A stretch of DNA of 64,000 nucleotides from Evansella sp. LMS18 (GCF_024362785.1 NZ_CP093301.1:1860001-1924000); one strand, 5' to 3'. Positions 25,995 to 35,087 are shown, counted from the first letter of the stretch. Translations and numbers: made by a program. The notes: generated by a model not told the origin, from the letters alone.

Positions 25995-27554
25995 ATGGTA
26001 CTTGAACCGCAAATTAAATCACAATTAAACCAATACTTGGAGCTTATGGAAGGCGACGTCCTTCTTAAAGTAAGCGCAGGAAATGATAAAGTTTCTGAGG
26101 ATATGCTCTCTCTTGTCGACGAGCTTGCTTCTATGTCTTCCAGGATTACTGTTGAAAAAACTAATCTGGAAAGAACTCCAAGCTTTAGTGTAAACCGTCC
26201 AGGGGAAGATACTGGTATTGTATTTGCTGGTATTCCTTTAGGGCATGAGTTCACTTCGCTTGTTTTAGCGTTGCTGCAGGTGAGCGGAAGAGCTCCTAAA
26301 GCAGAACAGAATGTTATCGACCAGATCAAAAATATCCAAGGCGAGTATCATTTTGAGTCTTATATCAGCCTGAGCTGCCAAAACTGCCCTGATGTAGTAC
26401 AGGCACTTAACTTAATGAGTGTCCTTAACCCTGGCATCAGCCATACTATGATTGACGGTGCTGCCTTTAAAGATGAGGTAGAAAGCAAAGACATTATGGC
26501 TGTGCCAACTGTTTACCTTAACGGGGAATCATTCAGCAGCGGCAGAATGACTGTGGAAGAGATTCTTGCACAGCTGGGAAGCGGCCCTGATGCTTCAGAA
26601 TTAGCTGATAAAGACCCATTCGATGTACTCGTTGTCGGCGGCGGTCCTGCTGGTGCAAGTTCTGCTATCTATGCTGCCCGTAAAGGGATTCGCACAGGTA
26701 TCGTAGCTGACCGTTTCGGCGGCCAGATTATGGATACGCTGAGCATTGAAAACTTTATCAGCCAGAAGTACACAGAAGGACCAAAACTTGCAGCAAGTCT
26801 GGAAGAGCACGTGAAAGAATACAATATCGATGTAATGAAACTTCAGCGTGCTAAACGCCTGGAGAAAAAAGATTTAATTGAGATCGAGCTTGAAAACGGT
26901 GCTGTTCTGAAAAGCAAGAGCGTGATTCTTTCTACTGGAGCACGCTGGCGCAATGTAGGAGTACCTGGAGAACAGGAGTTTAAAAACAAAGGGGTAGCAT
27001 ACTGCCCTCATTGTGATGGTCCTCTGTTTGAAGGAAAAGACGTTGCAGTTATCGGTGGAGGTAACTCTGGTGTAGAAGCTGCAATCGACCTTGCAGGTAT
27101 TGTAAACCATGTGACGGTTCTTGAATTTATGCCTGAGCTGAAGGCTGACGAAGTGCTGCAGGAACGCTTAAACAGCCTGCCAAACGTCACTGTAATCAAA
27201 AATGCTCAGACGAAAGAAATTACCGGCGATGACAAAGTAAACGGTATTTCTTACATGGACCGCGAAACGGAAGAAGTACACCATATTGAATTAGCCGGGG
27301 TATTCGTTCAGATCGGTCTTGTACCTAACACTGACTGGTTAGACGGAACTCTTGAACGTAATCGTTTCGGTGAAATTGTGGTTGATTCTCATGGTGCTAC
27401 AAATGTACCTGGAGTATTTGCGGCAGGGGACTGTACTAACAGTGCCTACAAGCAAATCATTATTTCTATGGGATCCGGCGCTACAGCTGCATTAGGTGCA
27501 TTCGATTACCTGATTAGAAATACAACGCCTGCAGAAAGTGCTGCGACTAAATAA
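25995..27554 (+). CDS. ahpF: Alkyl hydroperoxide reductase subunit F (NADH:AhpC reductase)
   Basis: 519 residues. The N-terminal tandem thioredoxin-fold domain (about 1-200) carries the CxxC pair [10 protein letters not shown]. The rest is a thioredoxin-reductase-like flavoprotein with FAD motif [19 protein letters not shown], active-site disulfide [11 protein letters not shown] and NAD(P)-binding [14 protein letters not shown]; the C-terminal FAD segment [10 protein letters not shown] is also complete. Electrons move from NADH through FAD and the two CxxC pairs to AhpC. AAGGAGTGCTATAA precedes the ATG, and the gene is cotranscribed with ahpC up to a strong terminator. Confidence 0.97.
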   Translation: MVLEPQIKSQLNQYLELMEGDVLLKVSAGNDKVSEDMLSLVDELASMSSRITVEKTNLERTPSFSVNRPGEDTGIVFAGIPLGHEFTSLVLALLQVSGRAPKAEQNVIDQIKNIQGEYHFESYISLSCQNCPDVVQALNLMSVLNPGISHTMIDGAAFKDEVESKDIMAVPTVYLNGESFSSGRMTVEEILAQLGSGPDASELADKDPFDVLVVGGGPAGASSAIYAARKGIRTGIVADRFGGQIMDTLSIENFISQKYTEGPKLAASLEEHVKEYNIDVMKLQRAKRLEKKDLIEIELENGAVLKSKSVILSTGARWRNVGVPGEQEFKNKGVAYCPHCDGPLFEGKDVAVIGGGNSGVEAAIDLAGIVNHVTVLEFMPELKADEVLQERLNSLPNVTVIKNAQTKEITGDDKVNGISYMDRETEEVHHIELAGVFVQIGLVPNTDWLDGTLERNRFGEIVVDSHGATNVPGVFAAGDCTNSAYKQIIISMGSGATAALGAFDYLIRNTTPAESAATK

Positions 27555-27575
27555 TTTAAAGATAACGCAATTTAT

Positions 27576-27625
27576 GAAAGAAGCCACTTCCTATCAAAAC
27601 GATAGTGAGGCGGCTTCTTTTTTTT
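27576..27625 (+). terminator. Terminator of the ahpCF operon
   Basis: GAAGCCACTTCCTATC pairs with GATAGTGAGGCGGCTTC and is followed by eight T. Confidence 0.95.
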
Positions 27626-27818
27626 CGTCTTATAACATATTTTATCAAGAGAGAACTCGATTGCAGTAAGACAAAGCCTGCAGGCCTCGCGCGAAGGCCT
27701 CCTGGATGCCTCCTGGCTAGCTTTTTTCACTCCGGGCAGTCATTACAACTAACTGCCTGTTCAGTTCCCATCAGAGCAATGCTTTGAAGCCATATCAGAA
27801 AAGGAGATTATAAATCAA

Positions 27819-28451
27819 ATGAACTGGTGTTTCAAAATAGCTGCAGGCTTCGTTTTTTTGTCTGCCATAGTTCTTGGCTTAGCCTCTCTTATAAGGTATT
27901 TTGTTTTAGACCCCGTAGCAGGAAATCAAATTATAATAGACCAAGGTCTTGAGATGTACACCATGGAATATAAGCCGTGGAAGTATGCTTTATACATTCA
28001 TATTATTACTGCATCTATTGCCATTCTCATTGGGCCCATTCAGTTCCTTCTGAATAAAACAGGGACCCGCAGACTTTCCATACATCGATCCCTGGGTAAA
28101 TTATATGTTATAGCTATAGCTATAAGTGGGTTGGCTGGTGTTTATTTATCCATGTATGCCTTCGGTGGTTTTCTGTCTAAGCTCGGTTTTTTTGCGCTAT
28201 CCATCTCCTGGCTGGTTACTACTTATCTTGCTTATTACTATATCAGGCAGAAAAACATCCCCCTTCATCAGGAATGGATGTACAGGAGTTATGCAGTAAC
28301 CTTAGCCGCTGTGACCTTTCGAATCTGGTCCGCATTGATAGGATACACTTTAGATAATTTTACAGTTGGTTATGTTGGAGCCATTTGGCTTGCTCTCACA
28401 GGGAATCTCATACTTGCCGAAATGTGGATTAGAAAGAAGAGGAACAACTAG
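27819..28451 (+). CDS. DUF2306 family membrane protein
   Basis: 210 residues with about six transmembrane helices. The DUF2306 core is visible: HIITASIAILIGPIQF near residue 65, RRLSIHRSLGKLYVIAI near 90 (the conserved His-Arg pattern) and IPLHQEWMYRSYAVTLAAVTFRIW (conserved His, Arg and Trp) near 150. The family's function is unknown; conserved His residues inside helices have led to suggestions of metal or heme binding, which is speculation here. AAAGGAGATTATAAATCAA precedes the ATG. The DUF421 gene follows after a 66-nt gap on the same strand, without a terminator between, so they may share a message. Confidence 0.8.
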   Translation: MNWCFKIAAGFVFLSAIVLGLASLIRYFVLDPVAGNQIIIDQGLEMYTMEYKPWKYALYIHIITASIAILIGPIQFLLNKTGTRRLSIHRSLGKLYVIAIAISGLAGVYLSMYAFGGFLSKLGFFALSISWLVTTYLAYYYIRQKNIPLHQEWMYRSYAVTLAAVTFRIWSALIGYTLDNFTVGYVGAIWLALTGNLILAEMWIRKKRNN

Positions 28452-28517
28452 TATTTATCCAGTCTTTATGGAAAAAATGTTATAAATACTGTTTTATCTT
28501 AATCAATACTGAAAGCG

Positions 28518-29249
28518 GTGAAAAAGTTGGAGTTACTAAAGGATTCCCTCCTGGTTACCGGCAGAATAATTACTATTATTCCTTTATTATTGTTTATAAC
28601 TCTTTTTATGGGGAAGCGTGCGATCGGAGAATTACCTGTATTTGATTTTCTCATTATAGTTACATTAGGAGCTGTAGTTGGTGCCGATATAGCTGATCCT
28701 TCTATTCACCACTTCCCAACCGCTGTTGCCATAATCATTCTTGGTATTTTTCAAAGAATTATTGCAAACTGGAAGTTATCTAAACGAAAATTTGGCAAGT
28801 TGATTACCTTTGAACCCACTGTTGTTATACAAAATGGAAAGTTCATTACTGCTAACTTAAAAGAGATCCGTTACTCCGTAGATAATATACTGCAGATGCT
28901 AAGAGAAAAGAATGTTTTTGATATAAAGGAAGTTGAAACAGCAATCATTGAGCCGAACGGTGCACTGAGCGTACTGAAAAAACCCCAAAAAAGATTAGTG
29001 ACATTAGAAGACCTGGAACTGAAAGCAAAATCCTCCTCAATATCTTTTCCTGTCATTATAGAAGGAAAAGTATATAATAATGTGCTTCAGGACTTTAATG
29101 TGGATGAGAACTGGCTTAAACGGCAGCTTGCAATTCAGGGATATCATAATATAAAAAGAATCTTTTTTGCCTCTGTTACAAGAGACCTTGAACTACATGT
29201 TTCTTTACTGAATGAAAGGGACATAATTATCCCGCCTGTCAGACATTAA
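28518..29249 (+). CDS. DUF421 (YetF-like) membrane protein
   Basis: 243 residues. Three N-terminal helices (about 15-85) include the family pattern FMGKRAIGELPVFDFLIIVTLGAVVGADIAD. The cytosolic C-terminal part has the two DUF421 subdomains with PTVVIQNGKF and VIIEGKVYNNVLQDFN. In Bacillus the YetF/YrbG group occurs in spore and vegetative membranes; the function is not defined. The reading frame opens with GTG at 28518, but a TTG at 28527 with GCGGTG as Shine-Dalgarno is also possible. Neither site is strong. It ends in a bidirectional terminator shared with the partition cassette. Confidence 0.82.
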   Translation: MKKLELLKDSLLVTGRIITIIPLLLFITLFMGKRAIGELPVFDFLIIVTLGAVVGADIADPSIHHFPTAVAIIILGIFQRIIANWKLSKRKFGKLITFEPTVVIQNGKFITANLKEIRYSVDNILQMLREKNVFDIKEVETAIIEPNGALSVLKKPQKRLVTLEDLELKAKSSSISFPVIIEGKVYNNVLQDFNVDENWLKRQLAIQGYHNIKRIFFASVTRDLELHVSLLNERDIIIPPVRH

Positions 29250-29251
29250 CG

Positions 29252-29284
29252 AAAAAAAATGACACTTAAAACAGTGTCATTTTG
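29252..29284. terminator. Bidirectional terminator between DUF421 gene and parR-like gene
   Basis: AAATGACACT pairs with AGTGTCATTT, with A/T runs on both sides, exactly between the convergent stop codons. Confidence 0.85.
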
Positions 29285-29286
29285 AT

Positions 29287-29892
29287 TTACTTATTCATTT
29301 GAGCAAGAAAGTCACCCAGTAAGTCATCAGAACTTTCCTCTTTCTCGGCTTCATTATCTGATGTGGCGGCTTGTTCTTCTCTTACCTTGTTCCAGTCGAA
29401 GTTTTCCAGATCCTCATCAATCTTATCAACCTGGTTGAGCTGAGGAGAGAGAACTTGTCCTTCATTATTTCTGGCAGGAGTGGTTTGATGGTCTTCCGCC
29501 GCCTCTCCGGCTTCATCCTCCTGCAAAAAAAGAGCCTCTTCTATACTTAGAGCATTACTGTTGAGGGAAGCTAATACAGAAGCTGCCCGAACAGGATCCG
29601 CCAATAAATGATAAACCACATTTCCCAGCAGTGCTTCCGAGTGTGTATGCTTCAGCCAGTTACGCTGTTCTTTACTTAGCTGCTTTGGAAGAGGAATTGT
29701 TACTGTTTCCCTCTCCTTTCCTAAGGAATCACTGACTCCTTCTAAAACAAACTGGGCGATTTTACTCGAAAAGTTTCTCCGCTCTGTTTCTTTCAGCCTT
29801 TGCAGCTTTTGGAGGATGTGGTCAGGTGTATCAGAAGGAAGTCGGAATGTTATTGCCTGGCCTCTCTGAATTCCGGTCTCCTGCTTTTTCAT
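29287..29892 (-). CDS. ParR-like centromere-binding protein of a type II partition cassette
   Basis: 201 residues, 12 nt downstream of the ParM-like actin gene. The N-terminal 50 residues (QAITFRLPSDTPDHILQKLQ onward) have the strand-helix-helix pattern of a ribbon-helix-helix DNA-binding domain as in ParR proteins. A second helical part (about 65-125) may aid dimerisation. The remainder is an acidic disordered linker ending in a short amphipathic helix, DDLLGDFLAQMNK, a plausible filament-binding tail like that of ParR. It should bind the iterated site upstream of the operon and both repress the promoter and recruit the actin filament. Assignment rests on the gene pair and architecture, not on strong sequence identity. 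GGGTGATGAT precedes the ATG. Confidence 0.7.
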   Translation of the reverse strand: MKKQETGIQRGQAITFRLPSDTPDHILQKLQRLKETERRNFSSKIAQFVLEGVSDSLGKERETVTIPLPKQLSKEQRNWLKHTHSEALLGNVVYHLLADPVRAASVLASLNSNALSIEEALFLQEDEAGEAAEDHQTTPARNNEGQVLSPQLNQVDKIDEDLENFDWNKVREEQAATSDNEAEKEESSDDLLGDFLAQMNK

Positions 29893-29904
29893 ATCATCAC
29901 CCTT

Positions 29905-31089
29905 TTAACTTTTAACAGCCTTTTTATTTGTGTCTTTAACTGGTTCCTCATGGATATTTTTTCTGTAAAAATCATAGATTAATTTATAATAAGCATTTGC
30001 CATCATCCAGATACTTTCTTTTTCATCTTCGAAAAATCCAATATTATATCCGTCTAAATTATTGTTCAGCGTTTTCAGGTAATCTTTTAGCACAGTTGCT
30101 CCTCCACCTACAAAATAGCAGATTTCAGTCTGTGAATTTTTTTGCCACATATTTCTTAAATGGCGGTATTGTTTCTTGGCAAGCTCCAGTAAAATACGGT
30201 CGGTAATATCATGGACGCTTGTACGGCTACCTTTAACCATAATATGATTCCTGTCCTGCTTTTTAGTGATAATATCCGCAACATCCCGCCGGCTGTCTAA
30301 TTCGACGCCATGCTTTGTTCTGATTTCTTCCCTGATCGCCTCCAGAGCTTCAGATACACCAAGATTAAATCCTTGTGCCTTATCATCATCCACATTACGG
30401 TTTTTAATTACAGCAATATCCGTCGATAAGCCGCCAATATCCTGGATAAGAATTCTTTTATCTATTAAATCTTTATTGATAATGTTTAATTCTTTATCCA
30501 TTACCAGGTTTATATAAGCCGCAAAGCCCTCCGGATATACCTTCAGCTCATCAAACTTAATATTTACCTTCTTTCCCTGATATTTCGGGGTAACGAGGAA
30601 CTCTACCTGATGGACAGAGCTTAACAACTGGGATCGGTAACCTACGTCCTTTCCTTCTTTTACTTCACGAAGAGGAAGTCCTGTCCCTAAAACATAGTTA
30701 GCATCAATGACACCATTATTCTGCTTAAAAATATCTGAGTTTTCTTCTCTTACTGCATCCAGCGCTAATGATGCAAAAAGCATAACTAGTGTCTGGTCTT
30801 CTTCCGATTTGCTGCTTCCTGGATCTAGCTCTGCAGCATTATCACTCTTAGCAGCAAGGTTACCAACACGGTAAATGGCATTATTTTCTTTCAGAGCAGG
30901 GGAGTGGACCTTTATATGTATTCCGTCCAGGGGATCTTTATCATTAAGTTCTTCTATACCAATTACAGGCCTGTCCTCTCTGTCCCGAGCAATAACGTTA
31001 GGTATATTAAGTTCATATTCCGCTTTTCCGAAAAGTCCTTTCAGCGAATCATTTCCTACATCAACCGCAGCGATTCTGCTTTTACTCAT
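29905..31089 (-). CDS. ParM/StbA-like actin-family ATPase
   Basis: 394 residues with the actin-fold motifs: phosphate-1 IAAVDVGNDSLKGLFG (about 6-20), phosphate-2 ILIQDIGGLSTDIAVI (about 215-230) and the adenosine motif ICYFVGGGATVLKDYL (about 335-350). It is of the ParM/Alp type used to push plasmids apart by filament growth. The start at 31089 (MSKSRIAAVD) has the GGAAGG site; a TTG three codons upstream overlaps that site. With the ParR-like gene downstream and an iterated operator/centromere region upstream it forms a complete type II partition operon, unexpected beside chromosomal housekeeping genes. The rest of this window holds no plasmid replication gene. Confidence 0.87.
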   Translation of the reverse strand: MSKSRIAAVDVGNDSLKGLFGKAEYELNIPNVIARDREDRPVIGIEELNDKDPLDGIHIKVHSPALKENNAIYRVGNLAAKSDNAAELDPGSSKSEEDQTLVMLFASLALDAVREENSDIFKQNNGVIDANYVLGTGLPLREVKEGKDVGYRSQLLSSVHQVEFLVTPKYQGKKVNIKFDELKVYPEGFAAYINLVMDKELNIINKDLIDKRILIQDIGGLSTDIAVIKNRNVDDDKAQGFNLGVSEALEAIREEIRTKHGVELDSRRDVADIITKKQDRNHIMVKGSRTSVHDITDRILLELAKKQYRHLRNMWQKNSQTEICYFVGGGATVLKDYLKTLNNNLDGYNIGFFEDEKESIWMMANAYYKLIYDFYRKNIHEEPVKDTNKKAVKS

Positions 31090-31139
31090 TGTAATCAAAC
31101 CTTCCTATTAAAATATCATGGCTATTATTCCCCCATGTA

Positions 31140-31171
31140 TTAAAAGGTTACCTAAAATAAAATATTCAGTC
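31140..31171 (-). promoter_or_regulatory. Candidate promoter of the parMR-like operon
   Basis: Minus strand TTGACT with TAACCT 17 nt later, between the iterated motifs and the ParM-like gene. The -10 is weak. Position next to the iterons fits repression by the ParR-like protein. Confidence 0.4.
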
Positions 31172-31198
31172 AATGAATCTAAAGTCGTGTTCAAAAAA

Positions 31199-31341
31199 GA
31201 ATACAAGTTTACATTATTGTATACTTCGGTTATGGGTTAAAAACCCTTGCCAAATCAACATGTAAACGCATTTGTATACAAGAACACGTTTTTGAATACA
31301 AATGAATACGTTTCTGTTTACTTGTTTACATTTTTGTAAAC
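31199..31341. repeat. Iterated GNNNAC-type motifs: putative parC centromere/operator
   Basis: Ten copies of a six-base word of the form G(A/T)(A/T)(A/T)AC occur in 143 bases: GAATAC 31199, GTTTAC 31207, GTATAC 31219, GTAAAC 31262, GTATAC 31274, GAATAC 31294 and 31304, GTTTAC 31316 and 31324, GTAAAC 31336. Four pairs are exactly 12 bases apart (31207/31219, 31262/31274, 31304/31316, 31324/31336). The last pair is a perfect palindrome, GTTTACA-4 nt-TGTAAAC. The 37-base gap in the middle holds a small dyad, GGGTT/AACCC (31234-31246). Position upstream of parMR-like genes and phasing near one helical turn are what a ParR-bound centromere shows. Confidence 0.7.
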
Positions 31342-31495
31342 ATACAAAATTAACTGGTTACTCCCCTATATTTTCCTTCTTTTTTTCTCATAAACTACTA
31401 ATTCATGAACACTGCCCCACTCCCCCATTGTTCCAGAACAAAGCATAGTAATAATTTTATAAATTGAACATTTCTTACAGTAAGATGCACAGCGA

Positions 31496-31876
31496 ATGCC
31501 TGCATTAAGAAATGCACAAATTATCTATATAGCAGTCTGGGTTATTTTTTACACCATAATTGAGACATTATTTGCTCAAAAAATAATGTTTGTATATGGA
31601 AATCACTGGAATAACTGGCATAATATTTGGCTGAACGCAACCTTATTTATTTTTCTGGTCATTCATTACAGAAAACCTGTTTGGGCCCTTATTCTTGCAC
31701 TACCAGCAGGTCCACTGTTCTATTTTATGTTCCCTGTACCGCTCTATTTATTAAATATTACAGAGGTGAGATTCCTGATGTTGTCCACTCCAGTTTTTTT
31801 ATTGCTCCTATTTTTAACTTATCTGTTAATGACGTTCTATTTATACAGAAATAGTGAAAGAAAGTCAAAAGAATAA
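31496..31876 (+). CDS. Small membrane protein, CBO0543-like
   Basis: 126 residues with four hydrophobic helices. The pattern E-T-x-x-x-x-K near residue 22, followed by WNNWHNIWLNATLF and HYRKPVWALILALPAG, resembles the CBO0543 family of Firmicute membrane proteins of unknown function, though I hold this as a resemblance. The ribosome binding site before the ATG is poor, so the true start is uncertain. It is followed by a long hairpin. The gene lies between the partition cassette and an SDR gene without clear link to either. Confidence 0.55.
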   Translation: MPALRNAQIIYIAVWVIFYTIIETLFAQKIMFVYGNHWNNWHNIWLNATLFIFLVIHYRKPVWALILALPAGPLFYFMFPVPLYLLNITEVRFLMLSTPVFLLLLFLTYLLMTFYLYRNSERKSKE

Positions 31877-31894
31877 TGAGCAAAATAATAAAAC

Positions 31895-31946
31895 AACAAG
31901 CCGGAATATGCAAGTTTTATTTATAACTTGGTATTCCGGCTTGTTT
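31895..31946. terminator. Long bidirectional terminator
   Basis: AACAAGCCGGAATATGCAAG and its near-perfect complement form a stem of about 20 bp with A and T runs at its ends, between two convergent genes. Confidence 0.88.
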
Positions 31947-31978
31947 TAAATGAAGTTGTTTTTTCTTTCTAAATCTAT

Positions 31979-32728
31979 TTACTTCGTATTTGTAAAACCA
32001 CCGTCAATACGAATTACTTCCCCATTAATGTATTGTGCTTTAGAGGTTAATAAAAATGTTACAAGTTCCGCTACTTCTTCTGGAGTACCTAAACGTTTTT
32101 GTGGAATTCCGCCAGTGGCATTTGCTTTCATTTCCGGATTTGCTTTATAGAATTCTTTTACCATAGGGGTTTCAGTCGGCCCAGGTGCAATCGCATTTAC
32201 CCGCAATCCATCTTTAGCATATTCTGCAACCATACTTTTGGTTATACCAACAATACCGTGCTTAGTAGCAGAATAAGTCACAACTGAGTCCTGCCCTATG
32301 ACCCCAGCACTTGAAGCTGTGTTTACAATAGAACCTCCACCATTTTTCAGCATGACATCAGCTACATAACGAACACCATACAATGCCCCCAATAGGTTGA
32401 TGCCTACGATCGTGTCTATTTCCTCGACTTCTGTATCCAAAAAGAACTTTCCACTCCCTGAAATGCCTGCATTGTTAAAGAAATAATCAATTGTTCCAAA
32501 CTGTTCAACTGTTTTATCGACATAGTTTTTCACTTCTTCTTTTTTTGAAACATCCGCTTTGACAAAAAAAGAGTCAACTCCCTGCTCCTTAACCAGATTG
32601 ACTGTTTCCTGTCCACCTTGTTCATTTACATCTACTACTGCAATATTTACTCCCTCTTTAGCTAACCGAATAGCAGTAGACTGTCCTAAACCACTGCCAG
32701 CACCAGTTATAATAGCAACCTTATTCAT
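31979..32728 (-). CDS. SDR-family NAD(P)-dependent oxidoreductase
   Basis: 249 residues, classical short-chain dehydrogenase. Cofactor motif TGAGSGLGQS (residues 8-17); an acidic residue after the second strand (VAVVDVNEQG) favours NAD over NADP; NNAGISGSG; the catalytic Ser in NTASSAG and Tyr-x-x-x-Lys in TYSATKHG; and a C-terminal INGEVIRIDGG loop. It resembles acetoin/glucose dehydrogenase-type SDRs; the substrate is unknown. The start at 32728 follows TTGGAGGGAAATAC. A longer upstream frame adds residues with no SDR counterpart. Likely a single-gene unit. Confidence 0.9.
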   Translation of the reverse strand: MNKVAIITGAGSGLGQSTAIRLAKEGVNIAVVDVNEQGGQETVNLVKEQGVDSFFVKADVSKKEEVKNYVDKTVEQFGTIDYFFNNAGISGSGKFFLDTEVEEIDTIVGINLLGALYGVRYVADVMLKNGGGSIVNTASSAGVIGQDSVVTYSATKHGIVGITKSMVAEYAKDGLRVNAIAPGPTETPMVKEFYKANPEMKANATGGIPQKRLGTPEEVAELVTFLLTSKAQYINGEVIRIDGGFTNTK

Positions 32729-32812
32729 GTATTTCCCTCCAAAAATTATAATTAACAGCACAAGAAATATTAGTATTTCATATTAAATCCTGATGATGCA
32801 AATAAACTACCA

Positions 32813-33292
32813 CTATTTGTGGTAAGGTTCTCCTCTGTTTATTTTAAATGCACGGTAAACCTGCTCCATTAATATGAGGCGCATCAGCTGATGAGGAAAG
32901 GTCATATCTGAGAAAGATAAATGTATATTTGCTCTTTTTAATACTTTATCGCTAAGTCCAAGGGAGCCCCCGATAATAAAGGTAATCTTGCTCCTTCCGT
33001 ATAAAGCTGAGTCGTTTAACTCCTTAGCCAGCTGCTCTGACGTCCACTTCTTTCCTTTAATCGCCAGAGCAATTACATGGGCATCATCAGGTACCTTGCT
33101 AAGGATTCTTTCCCCTTCCTTTTCTTTAACTTGAGATGCTTCTGCATCACTCATATTTTCAGGTGCTTTTTCATCAGCTAATTCAATGACTTGTATATTT
33201 GCATATGCTGAAAGTCTCTTCCTGTATTCGTCAATACCCTGTTTCAGGTATTTTTCTTTTAATTTACCCACAGCAATAATATTAATATTCAC
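32813..33292 (-). CDS. rlmH: 23S rRNA (pseudouridine-1915-N3)-methyltransferase
   Basis: 159 residues, the exact family length. SPOUT-class enzyme that methylates pseudouridine 1915 in helix 69 of 23S rRNA. The SAM-binding knot is seen in [11 protein letters not shown], and the strongly conserved C-terminus [15 protein letters not shown] is intact. The GTG at 33292 ([15 protein letters not shown]) is chosen because the B. subtilis protein begins with the same residues. A TTG five codons earlier overlaps the GGGAG site. Gene order with the CxxH/CxxC gene and the HtrA gene is as in other Bacillaceae. Confidence 0.96.
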   Translation of the reverse strand: MNINIIAVGKLKEKYLKQGIDEYRKRLSAYANIQVIELADEKAPENMSDAEASQVKEKEGERILSKVPDDAHVIALAIKGKKWTSEQLAKELNDSALYGRSKITFIIGGSLGLSDKVLKRANIHLSFSDMTFPHQLMRLILMEQVYRAFKINRGEPYHK

Positions 33293-33361
33293 AGCTAAAA
33301 CTCCCAATTAATAATAGTTATCCACAGAACTTATCCACATATACACAGGAATTTTGTGGAA

Positions 33362-33520
33362 TTACTCTTTCACTGCGTACACCGCTGGTTTCTCACAAAA
33401 AGAACAGGTTGTGGACAACTCTGTATTTTGTTCTATTTTCTCTAATTCAGGTGGCATCCCTGAATCATCAACTTGTTCATCAAGAGCAATATCGACATGC
33501 TCTTCACAGCTGTAATACAT
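33362..33520 (-). CDS. CxxH/CxxC small protein (YyzF-like)
   Basis: A 52-residue gene that is easily missed. Read on the minus strand from the ATG at 33520: MYYSCEEHVDIALDEQVDDS, then a middle part, then TCSFCEKPAVYAVKE. The paired CxxH near the N-terminus and CxxC near the C-terminus define a small Bacillales family that probably binds zinc. AAGGAGTGGATAGT gives a good ribosome binding site. It sits between rlmH and the HtrA gene, the same place as yyzF in B. subtilis. Function unknown. Both metal motifs are intact, which argues that this is a real gene. Confidence 0.88.
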   Translation of the reverse strand: MYYSCEEHVDIALDEQVDDSGMPPELEKIEQNTELSTTCSFCEKPAVYAVKE

Positions 33521-33683
33521 ACTATCCACTCCTTCAGCAAACTCTTCTCTGTTTTACTCATTTGATAGTATACCATACCCTTCGCATGTGATATGCACAC
33601 CGAGTTGTGGATAAGTTGTTTTATCTTCAACCACCGGAATCAATCCACCACAAAAAAAGGAGAGACAAATGTCTCCCCTTCCT

Positions 33684-34907
33684 TCAAAATACCTGCTGTT
33701 CCAAAGTAAGTTCTGATTCCTGTAATTCTCCCTGACGGTAATAACCGACTGTTACACTATCTCCGATAGATTTTTCTGTATATAGAAACTTACGAAGGTC
33801 ATGAGTATCCCTGATTTCTTGTCCGTCAAGCTCCACCATGACATCTCCTTCCTGAAGACCGGCATTATCAGCAGGAGCTCCCGGCTCTACATCTTCTATA
33901 TACACTCCTCCGCTAACGTCCTCTGGCAATCCAAGTGTCTGCTGCCAGTGGAAGCTTGGGATTTCCTGAAGAGAACGGATCATGACTCCCATCTGAGGGC
34001 GGCGTACTTCGCCATATTGCTCCAGGTCCTCGATTACAGGCAAGGCAATGGCTGATGGGATAGCAAATCCAATTCCTTCTACTGCCTGCTGGGCGATTTT
34101 CATGGAGTTAATACCAATTACTTCTCCCTGTATATTAAGTAAAGCACCGCCGCTGTTACCCGGGTTAATCGCGGCATCTGTCTGGAGCACCTCAGCTTCC
34201 CAGTCAGGCCGGCCATCCTGGGTAGTATCAACAGGAATACTCCTCTCAGTGGCACTTATAATACCCAGCGTTACAGACCCTTCAAAAGATAATGGGTTTC
34301 CTATTGCAATCGCAGGTTCGCCTGCCCTTAAATTGTCAGAATCTCCAAAGTCCGCCACAGTATCTATTTCATCAGCGCTTATAGTCAAGACAGCAAGATC
34401 AGTAAGTATATCTCCACCTACTAATTCGGCTGGAACTCTTGAACCATCACTTAACGTAACTTCAATTTCATTCGCACCGGCAATTACATGCTGGTTCGTC
34501 ACTACAAAGGCATGGTCACCTTCAACTTTATAAATCACACCAGAGCCCGTTCCTTCTCCGCCAGGCGTAAAGAATCCTGTTGAATCACGCATATTAATAA
34601 CCCCAACTACAGCATCCGACACTGTATCGACAGCTTCTATTACTTCTGAACTCATCGCTATGTTCACTGTATTTGCAGGCTGGTCTTCTGCAGAATCTTC
34701 TAATTCGTCATTTGCTGTATCCAGCACCTGCGACCCTTGCGGTACTATATCATATGGGAGTACCCCATTATTAGCAAGTACAGGAATGGTAAAAACAACG
34801 ATTAACGCACCTATTACAGCACCCACAAAAGCAAAGAGAGCAGACCTCTTGGCCCCTTGCTTTTCCTTCGCAGATGTCCGCTGATAATGACTGTCATAAT
34901 AGCCCAT
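33684..34907 (-). CDS. yyxA: HtrA-like membrane serine protease (YyxA)
   Basis: 407 residues. A short cytosolic N-terminus, a membrane helix at about 25-45, an acidic linker, then a trypsin-like domain with the full catalytic triad: His in VTNQHVIAGA, Asp in LTDLAVL and Ser in NPGNSGGALL. A PDZ domain closes the protein (about 310-400; GAPADNAGLQEGDVMVELDG). It should act outside the membrane in quality control of exported proteins. It follows walJ, as in B. subtilis where yyxA ends the walRKHIJ region. AGGAGGAGGGTTTGG precedes the ATG. A 180-base gap to walJ allows a separate promoter. Confidence 0.93.
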   Translation of the reverse strand: MGYYDSHYQRTSAKEKQGAKRSALFAFVGAVIGALIVVFTIPVLANNGVLPYDIVPQGSQVLDTANDELEDSAEDQPANTVNIAMSSEVIEAVDTVSDAVVGVINMRDSTGFFTPGGEGTGSGVIYKVEGDHAFVVTNQHVIAGANEIEVTLSDGSRVPAELVGGDILTDLAVLTISADEIDTVADFGDSDNLRAGEPAIAIGNPLSFEGSVTLGIISATERSIPVDTTQDGRPDWEAEVLQTDAAINPGNSGGALLNIQGEVIGINSMKIAQQAVEGIGFAIPSAIALPVIEDLEQYGEVRRPQMGVMIRSLQEIPSFHWQQTLGLPEDVSGGVYIEDVEPGAPADNAGLQEGDVMVELDGQEIRDTHDLRKFLYTEKSIGDSVTVGYYRQGELQESELTLEQQVF

Positions 34908-35087
34908 CCAAACCCTCCTCCTTCTGTCTCTTTATGAGAAAAGTCGTGTAATTAGCCCACGGTAGATTTATTTTACTAATTCAAAAGGTGAGCCGTCTAT
35001 CATTCTGTACATTTTTCGGAAATTTTTCACATACATTCGGATATATTTCATTATAATTACATTTATTTTTTCTTAAATTACATAAAT

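Noticed and set aside
31140-31400. Possible CRISPR array at the repeat-rich region
   Set aside because: Repeats are six bases long, unevenly spaced and in both orientations, with no cas genes; the partition-site reading fits better.
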